Shown: in pieces, positions 6,291 through 10,478 of the stretch | How the letters are laid out: every line of letters begins with the position of its first letter | Position numbering within the stretch: position 1 is the stretch's first letter | Assembly: GCA_027686065.1 (NCBI GenBank) | Contig: JAQCTH010000095.1 | Coordinates: 1-10,478 of the forward strand | Source: Clostridiaceae bacterium AF10-41 | GTDB lineage: Bacteria; Bacillota; Clostridia; Clostridiales; Clostridiaceae | Direction: 5' to 3' | Length of the DNA stretch: 10,478 bases | The notes under the pieces: generated by a model | The model's input: only the letters and a program-made list of their open reading frames with translations | Told to the model about the DNA's origin: nothing | The model's database searches: none | Made by a program: the position numbers and the translations under genes

Positions 6291-7265
6291 TTAATTCATA
6301 AATTTATTTATGTCTTCCATGTCTAGATTAGGTTGCACTGCCATATTTATTCCATTTGCTATTATTTTTGCAAGAGATTCTATGACTGCATCAACGTCTT
6401 TAGGAGTTACCATTAAATCTCCAAAGAAAGGATCTAGTATTTCTTTTATTAAATTACTTTTTTCAACTTTATCTACTGACTTTAACATGTTATAAAAATC
6501 TTTGCCACTTTCTGCTTTACTTATAAGTTCATCTAAAAGCAAATCTATAGTATCATTTGCTATTGTTGATGCATGAACTACAGTTGGAACTCCTATTGCA
6601 ACTACTTTTACACCTAATACTTCTTCATTTATTTTCATTCTATGATTTCCAACTCCAGCTCCTGGAGAAATACCAGTATCACTTATTTGTATTGTTCTGT
6701 TTACTCTTTCTAATTTTCTTGACCCCAATGCATCTATACATATAACTAAATCGGGTTTTATTTTATCTACTAAGGATTTTATTATTTCTCCTGTTTCTAT
6801 TCCAGTAACACCTAAAACACCAGGTGCTATGCAGCAGACCGGTCTTACGGAATCATCAATTGCATCAGGCATGACTTGTTTTAAATGTCTAGTTACCATA
6901 ATTTTTTCTGTTACCTTTGGTCCAAGTGCATCTGGTGTTACCCTCCAATTTCCAAGACCTACAACCAATGCTGTTTTTTCATCAGAAATATCTACTAGTC
7001 TCTTTAAAACATTATCAACAACATTTGATACTTTATCCATAGATTCTCCATCATAATGTGTGAATTCTGGAAAATCTATTGTAATATAATTTCCTTTTGG
7101 TTTTCCAAGCTCTTTTCCAGCTTCATCACTTTCTATAGTTACTGTAGTTATTTTTATATCATCTTCATTTTCCTCTTCTACAATAACTCCATCTAATTCC
7201 CTTTTATTTTCCTTTGTGTACATATCTCGTGCTTCAATTGCTAAATCCGTTCTTACATTTATCAT
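6291..7265 (-). CDS. gpr: GPR germination protease (spore SASP endopeptidase)
   Basis: A 324-residue protein of the A25 peptidase family. Seen: the N-terminal R-T-D-L-A-I-E-A motif (5-12), which resembles the cleavage site in the substrates; VVGLGNWRVTPDALGP (101-116), containing the Asp (112) that aligns with one proposed catalytic Asp; C-I-D-A-L-G-S-R with the second (178); and S-D-T-G, G-A-G-V-G-N and IGVPTVV blocks matching the Bacillus enzyme as I remember it. Known: GPR is made as an inactive zymogen in the forespore, processes itself late in sporulation, and on germination degrades the small acid-soluble proteins that coat spore DNA. By analogy the cut would be after Leu8, a propeptide of only 8 residues against 15-16 in Bacillus. 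ATG 7265 has a perfect GGAGGT 6 bases upstream (7277-7272). The gene is upstream of spoIIP and divergent from rpsT. Confidence 0.96.
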   Translation of the reverse strand: MINVRTDLAIEARDMYTKENKRELDGVIVEEENEDDIKITTVTIESDEAGKELGKPKGNYITIDFPEFTHYDGESMDKVSNVVDNVLKRLVDISDEKTALVVGLGNWRVTPDALGPKVTEKIMVTRHLKQVMPDAIDDSVRPVCCIAPGVLGVTGIETGEIIKSLVDKIKPDLVICIDALGSRKLERVNRTIQISDTGISPGAGVGNHRMKINEEVLGVKVVAIGVPTVVHASTIANDTIDLLLDELISKAESGKDFYNMLKSVDKVEKSNLIKEILDPFFGDLMVTPKDVDAVIESLAKIIANGINMAVQPNLDMEDINKFMN

Positions 7266-7297
7266 AAAAATACCTCCAAAAATTCTTATATCCTTTT

Positions 7298-7326
7298 TAT
7301 TTTTCCTTATTGTTATAATTTAATAC
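7298..7326 (-). promoter_or_regulatory. Candidate forespore (sigma-F/sigma-G type) promoter of gpr
   Basis: On the minus strand GTATT (7326-7322) and GGAAAAATA (7306-7298) are 15 bases apart. This resembles the sigma-F pattern GYWTA-N15-GG...A.A, with one mismatch in the -35. The position, about 30 bases before the gpr start, and the known forespore expression of gpr in Bacillus support it. Sigma-F and sigma-G sites overlap in consensus, so I cannot tell them apart. Confidence 0.45.
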
Positions 7327-7355
7327 TTGAACTTATAAACTTTCAATGATATAAT
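7327..7355 (+). promoter_or_regulatory. Sigma-A promoter of rpsT
   Basis: TTGAAC (7327-7332) and a perfect TATAAT (7350-7355) are separated by the ideal 17 bases. The start would be near 7362, giving a leader of about 79 bases. Its -35 directly abuts the -35 of the gpr promoter candidate on the other strand. Confidence 0.8.
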
Positions 7356-7361
7356 CTAGTA

Positions 7362-7440
7362 TGTTAAAAACGAACTCGAATGCAGATTTCCCCAAAGCTG
7401 CAAAGAGACCCTATAAAATTATTAAGGGGGTGAATTTAGA
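7362..7440 (+). promoter_or_regulatory. Structured rpsT leader, possible autoregulatory element
   Basis: The leader can fold as CTC (7375-7377) with GAG (7405-7407), a small internal loop, and TGCAG (7381-7385) with CTGCA (7398-7402), capped by a 12-base loop containing CCCC (7390-7393). That CCCC, or the CCCT at 7409-7412, can pair with the SD AAGGGGGTGA (7424-7433). The layout would allow feedback control by bS20, which is known to repress its own mRNA translation in E. coli, but no bS20-binding motif is recognised here. Confidence 0.4.
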
Positions 7441-7704
7441 ATGGCAAATATTAAATCAGCAAAAAAGAGAATTAAAGTTACAGAAGCTAAAACTTCTCAA
7501 AACAGAATGATTAAATCAGCTTTAAAGACTGCTATAAAGAAGTTTGAAACTGCTGTTGCTGCAAGTAATGCAGAAGAAGCTAACGTTCTTTTCCCTAAGG
7601 CTGTTAAAGCTTTAGACATGGCAGCTCAAAAAGGAGTATGTCACAAGAACATGGTAGCTAGAAAGAAATCAAGATTAGCTGCAAAGTTAAACGCTATGGC
7701 GTAA
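7441..7704 (+). CDS. rpsT: 30S ribosomal protein bS20
   Basis: An 87-residue basic protein, the normal family length. Seen: the conserved N-terminus [11 protein letters not shown], the central [11 protein letters not shown] stretch, and the C-terminal [21 protein letters not shown], which matches the family's K-G-x-x-H-K-N-x-A-A-R-K-K-S-R-L block. It is a three-helix-bundle protein that binds 16S rRNA early in 30S assembly. The start ATG 7441 has AAGGGGGTGA (7424-7433) at good spacing, one base from the perfect anti-SD complement. It is a single-gene transcript with its own promoter and terminator, between divergent gpr and convergent holA, and Lys/Arg/Ala-rich as expected. Confidence 0.98.
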   Translation: MANIKSAKKRIKVTEAKTSQNRMIKSALKTAIKKFETAVAASNAEEANVLFPKAVKALDMAAQKGVCHKNMVARKKSRLAAKLNAMA

Positions 7705-7714
7705 TCAAATAAGA

Positions 7715-7743
7715 AGCCGGTCATTAGACCGGCTATTATTTTA
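7715..7743. terminator. Bidirectional terminator shared by rpsT and holA
   Basis: A GC-rich stem AGCCGGTC (7715-7722) pairs perfectly with GACCGGCT (7727-7734) around the tetraloop ATTA. It is followed by ATTATTTTA on the plus strand and by TCTTATTT on the minus strand. It is by far the most GC-rich stretch nearby. It lies 10 bases after the rpsT stop and directly abuts the holA stop, serving both converging transcripts. Confidence 0.88.
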
Positions 7744-8767
7744 CCATAAATATATTAAAAAGCATTAATTCCATCTCCATAGTTTTATCTACACCAGATG
7801 TTTTTAGTTTATTTTCTGTTTCTAAACAAATTTCCATTAACTTTTGTAATTGCTTCACATTAAATTTATTGCATTGATTAACTAGTTTTTCACATATAAA
7901 GGTTGGTAGTTTATATTTACTTGCAATATCATTTATATTAAGTCCATTTTGACTAAGTATCTTAATTTCATATAATCTTTTAAAATTATTTTCTATATTG
8001 CTTATTATTAGCATATGTTGATCACTTTTAAATAACAATTCATCTAATAAATCAATTGCTTTTTCTGCTTTTCTTTGAGATATTAAATCAATTAAATCGA
8101 ATATATCATCTTCACTTGAATTAGCTATAAGCTTATCTATATCCTTTTTAGTTATTTGTTTACCATTTGTATAAGCTATAATCTTATCTGCTTCTCTTTT
8201 AATTATATCAAAATTATTTTGTACTTTTTCAGCAAAATATTTTGCTTCTATTTTTCCAATTTCTTTTCCCTTAGATTTAAATACTTCTTCTACCTTTTTA
8301 TAATATCTATCTTTCTTAAGTCTATCAAAATAAACTACTTTAGAAACTTTATCTAAGGATTTTATTTTATTATTCTTTTTAGGATTATCTCTTTTATCAT
8401 TAAATAAAAAATACATTATTAAGATTGTATATGGTGGTAAATCTTTTAAGTACTTTAATATTTCATTATAAATACTTGTATTAGAACTATCTGTTTTATC
8501 TTTTAAAAATGCTGCTCTATATATTACTACAGCCTTCTTATCCCCCATAAAAGGCATAGTTTCACAAGCATTCATAATATCATCAAAATTTGTAGTTAAT
8601 CCATCTAATCTTATATAATTTAAATCCATTAAAGATTTATCTATAGTCTTATTTATGATTAAATCTACTCCCTCTTTTATAAGTTCTTCGTCTAATCCAC
8701 AAAAAATATATGAATTTTCTATTTTATTTTTTTTTATTTCACCCTCTAGTACATCAAAATCTATCAA
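7736..8767 (-). CDS. holA: DNA polymerase III delta subunit (clamp loader)
   Basis: A 343-residue protein of usual HolA length. Seen: the N-terminal Y-I-F-C-G-L-D-E-E-L-I block (20-30), equivalent to the family's L-L-Y-G-E-E; the E-T-M-P-F-M-G-D-K-K-A-V-V-I-Y segment (69-83), whose hydrophobic Pro-Phe-Met corresponds to the part of delta that wedges into the sliding clamp; and a C-terminal all-helical region (about 205-343) with the family's E-x-x-x-K-x-L-Y-E motif (here N-N-F-K-R-L-Y-E). Known: delta opens the beta clamp as part of the clamp-loader complex at the replication fork. The start is TTG 8767, with GAAAGGT (8782-8776) 9 bases upstream, giving the family-like start MIDFDVLE. It begins 16 bases after comEC ends, so the two are co-transcribed. 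Confidence 0.93.
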   Translation of the reverse strand: MIDFDVLEGEIKKNKIENSYIFCGLDEELIKEGVDLIINKTIDKSLMDLNYIRLDGLTTNFDDIMNACETMPFMGDKKAVVIYRAAFLKDKTDSSNTSIYNEILKYLKDLPPYTILIMYFLFNDKRDNPKKNNKIKSLDKVSKVVYFDRLKKDRYYKKVEEVFKSKGKEIGKIEAKYFAEKVQNNFDIIKREADKIIAYTNGKQITKKDIDKLIANSSEDDIFDLIDLISQRKAEKAIDLLDELLFKSDQHMLIISNIENNFKRLYEIKILSQNGLNINDIASKYKLPTFICEKLVNQCNKFNVKQLQKLMEICLETENKLKTSGVDKTMEMELMLFNIFMVK

Positions 8768-8783
8768 CTTAATCTACCTTTCT

Positions 8784-10472
8784 TTAATTAAATACTAAAG
8801 CTTTATTATCAATCAAAATTATTTTCCCATAATTCTCTGATTTAAAATCTATTATATCATAATTAGAGCTATTTTTCCCTTTGGATAACTTAATTAAATA
8901 GCTATTATCTTTTCCCTTTAATATAATATCTTTATTATATTTTTCTATATTGAAATTCTTATTTATTTTTATATTATTAAAATCTTTATAAGCATTTTTT
9001 GATAATGTTATCACCTTAAATTTCTCTAAATCCACATCTTTTTTTAATGCACATATTGCTCTTTCACCTTTAAAGCTTATTGATATTATACCTTCTTTAA
9101 AATATTCTATCTTAGGAAGTGGACTGTAAATTAGCATATAGAAGTAGACAATTATTACAGTTGGAAAATATATTGCTTTTTTATACCCCTCTTTATAAAA
9201 ATATATAGTTATTAAAATAATTATATAGCTTATATTAATTAATTCATTTAAATACATTGAATTAGGTGTTATATTTAGTAACCACTTTGTTCCTATATCT
9301 ATAAACATGGTAACATAATAAGCTAAAAAAGCTATATAGTTAAAAATCATTTCAAAGTTAATAACTAGAGCCAATAAATTTCCAAGTATAACTACTATAT
9401 TCATTAATGGTACTAAAATAAGATTTCCAAGGAGGAATCCAAATGAAAATTCTTTAAAGTAACAAACTAAAACTGGGAAGGTAAATATTTGTGATGATAA
9501 ACATATCGATATTCCCTCCCTGAAAAACTTAGGAAACTTATATAATTTTTTGTTTATCTTTTTATTAAAAATTATTATTCCAAGAGTTGCTAAGAAACTT
9601 AATTGGAATCCTACCTCAAAAATGCTATAAGGTTTAAATATCATTAAAATTATTCCTGACATTGACAATGCTGCAATAGGATTATAGTTTCTTTTTAGAG
9701 GCAATGAAAAATTCATGCACACCATCATAATGTAAGCTCTTATTGTTGATAATGCTGCACCTGAAAATATTACATATATAGCTGAAATTATAGGAGCAAC
9801 CTTTTCTCCAAATATTCTTTTTAATATAGAGTAAACTAACACCATATGAAGACCAGATACTGAAATAGCATGAAGTATCCCTAAGCTTTTCATATCTTCC
9901 TTATCATCTCTATCTAAAAACTCTGTATATCCAAAAGCTATAGATGTTACTATTGCAGCTCTCCTATACCCTAATTTTTCTTTTAATCTACTAAATATAT
10001 TTTCCCTTAATTTATATATTCTTTCTTTTAAATCACTATCTAATTTTTCAATCCCTTCAACTTTAAACTCTCCTATCACCCCCTTTTCCCTATTTACATC
10101 CCTAGTAAATTCACCCTTTATTATAAATTTCTCTCCTAATTTAACATTCTTTATATTCCCATTCATATATACTTTTCTTTTTGCTATTTCTCCTATAGCA
10201 CCATATGAATTAATTGATATTATTCGAACTTCTTCCTTATTACTAATAAATATATTGTTATAATAGAAATTATTGATTAGTGGTACTATAAAAAAAGCTA
10301 TAAGAATCATTGATATCTTAAATTTTACTTTAAAAATAAGTATGATAAAAAAACAGCTAGCAATTATTATTGCCAGCCATTTATTTTTATATAAAAGCAC
10401 ATATATATAACTTGATAATATAAAAACCATAAATATATATGGTAATATATTTATTTTTTCTTCATACTTCAA
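8784..10472 (-). CDS. comEC: ComEC/Rec2 DNA-uptake channel without the C-terminal nuclease domain (N-terminus uncertain)
   Basis: A 562-residue membrane protein. Seen: three hydrophobic segments in the first 70 residues, a soluble region (about 80-145) like the OB-type domain of the family, then the competence domain with L-H-A-I-S-V-S-G-L-H-M (200-210), TIRAYIMM (243-250) and GFQLSFLATLGI (288-299), and several more membrane segments to about 450. Known: ComEC forms the channel carrying single-stranded DNA across the membrane during transformation. Full-length members (about 750-800 residues) end in a metallo-beta-lactamase domain. Here the last about 110 residues contain no HxHxDH motif and no histidine at all, so that domain is absent or reduced to a remnant. 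The first possible start is TTG 10472, but no SD can be seen and the frame stays open to the right edge, so the true start may lie outside. It is upstream of holA in one operon. Confidence 0.9.
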   Translation of the reverse strand: MKYEEKINILPYIFMVFILSSYIYVLLYKNKWLAIIIASCFFIILIFKVKFKISMILIAFFIVPLINNFYYNNIFISNKEEVRIISINSYGAIGEIAKRKVYMNGNIKNVKLGEKFIIKGEFTRDVNREKGVIGEFKVEGIEKLDSDLKERIYKLRENIFSRLKEKLGYRRAAIVTSIAFGYTEFLDRDDKEDMKSLGILHAISVSGLHMVLVYSILKRIFGEKVAPIISAIYVIFSGAALSTIRAYIMMVCMNFSLPLKRNYNPIAALSMSGIILMIFKPYSIFEVGFQLSFLATLGIIIFNKKINKKLYKFPKFFREGISICLSSQIFTFPVLVCYFKEFSFGFLLGNLILVPLMNIVVILGNLLALVINFEMIFNYIAFLAYYVTMFIDIGTKWLLNITPNSMYLNELINISYIIILITIYFYKEGYKKAIYFPTVIIVYFYMLIYSPLPKIEYFKEGIISISFKGERAICALKKDVDLEKFKVITLSKNAYKDFNNIKINKNFNIEKYNKDIILKGKDNSYLIKLSKGKNSSNYDIIDFKSENYGKIILIDNKALVFN

Positions 10473-10478
10473 ATGGCA

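Noticed and set aside
7380..7433. An 18-codon upstream frame (ATG at 7380, TGA at 7431) in the rpsT leader, ending in the SD
   Set aside because: It has no SD of its own and overlaps the paired region. The structured-leader reading explains the same bases better.

Overview
The window is very AT-rich chromosomal DNA from an endospore-forming member of the Clostridia, most likely Clostridium sensu stricto. The evidence is the base composition, near-consensus GGAGG-type Shine-Dalgarno (SD) sequences, frequent TTG starts, two sporulation/germination genes (gpr, spoIIP) and the gene order comEC-holA / rpsT / gpr-spoIIP / lepA / hemW, which is a recognisable clostridial housekeeping neighbourhood. 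I do not name a species. Apart from rpsT and a patatin-like gene, everything is on the minus strand.

Right to left, in minus-strand transcription order: comEC (reaching the right edge, no C-terminal metallo-beta-lactamase domain) and holA form a tight pair. They converge on rpsT (+) at a strong shared terminator. rpsT has a clean vegetative promoter and a structured leader. Its promoter lies back to back with a forespore-type promoter candidate for gpr. gpr is followed by spoIIP, then by an unrecognised membrane-anchored protein, then by lepA with its own consensus promoter.

Left of lepA, a patatin-like lipase (+) and a divergent short bL25-like protein (-) sit between lepA and hemW. hemW has its own promoter candidate and runs off the left edge. 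No tRNA, rRNA, CRISPR array, insertion sequence or phage gene is visible, and no stretch over 300 bases lacks a gene.

Functionally the genes mix core translation (bS20, EF4, bL25-like), replication (delta clamp-loader subunit), DNA uptake (ComEC), heme handling (HemW) and sporulation/germination (GPR, SpoIIP). I found no obvious new multi-gene system. The most interesting material is at the gene junctions. The SDs of both spoIIP and the gene after it lie in the 3' arm of an mRNA hairpin whose 5' arm would be missing from transcripts starting locally. This suggests that read-through mRNA is kept translationally silent. lepA has no SD of its own but is preceded by a 14-codon leader ORF that overlaps its start codon.
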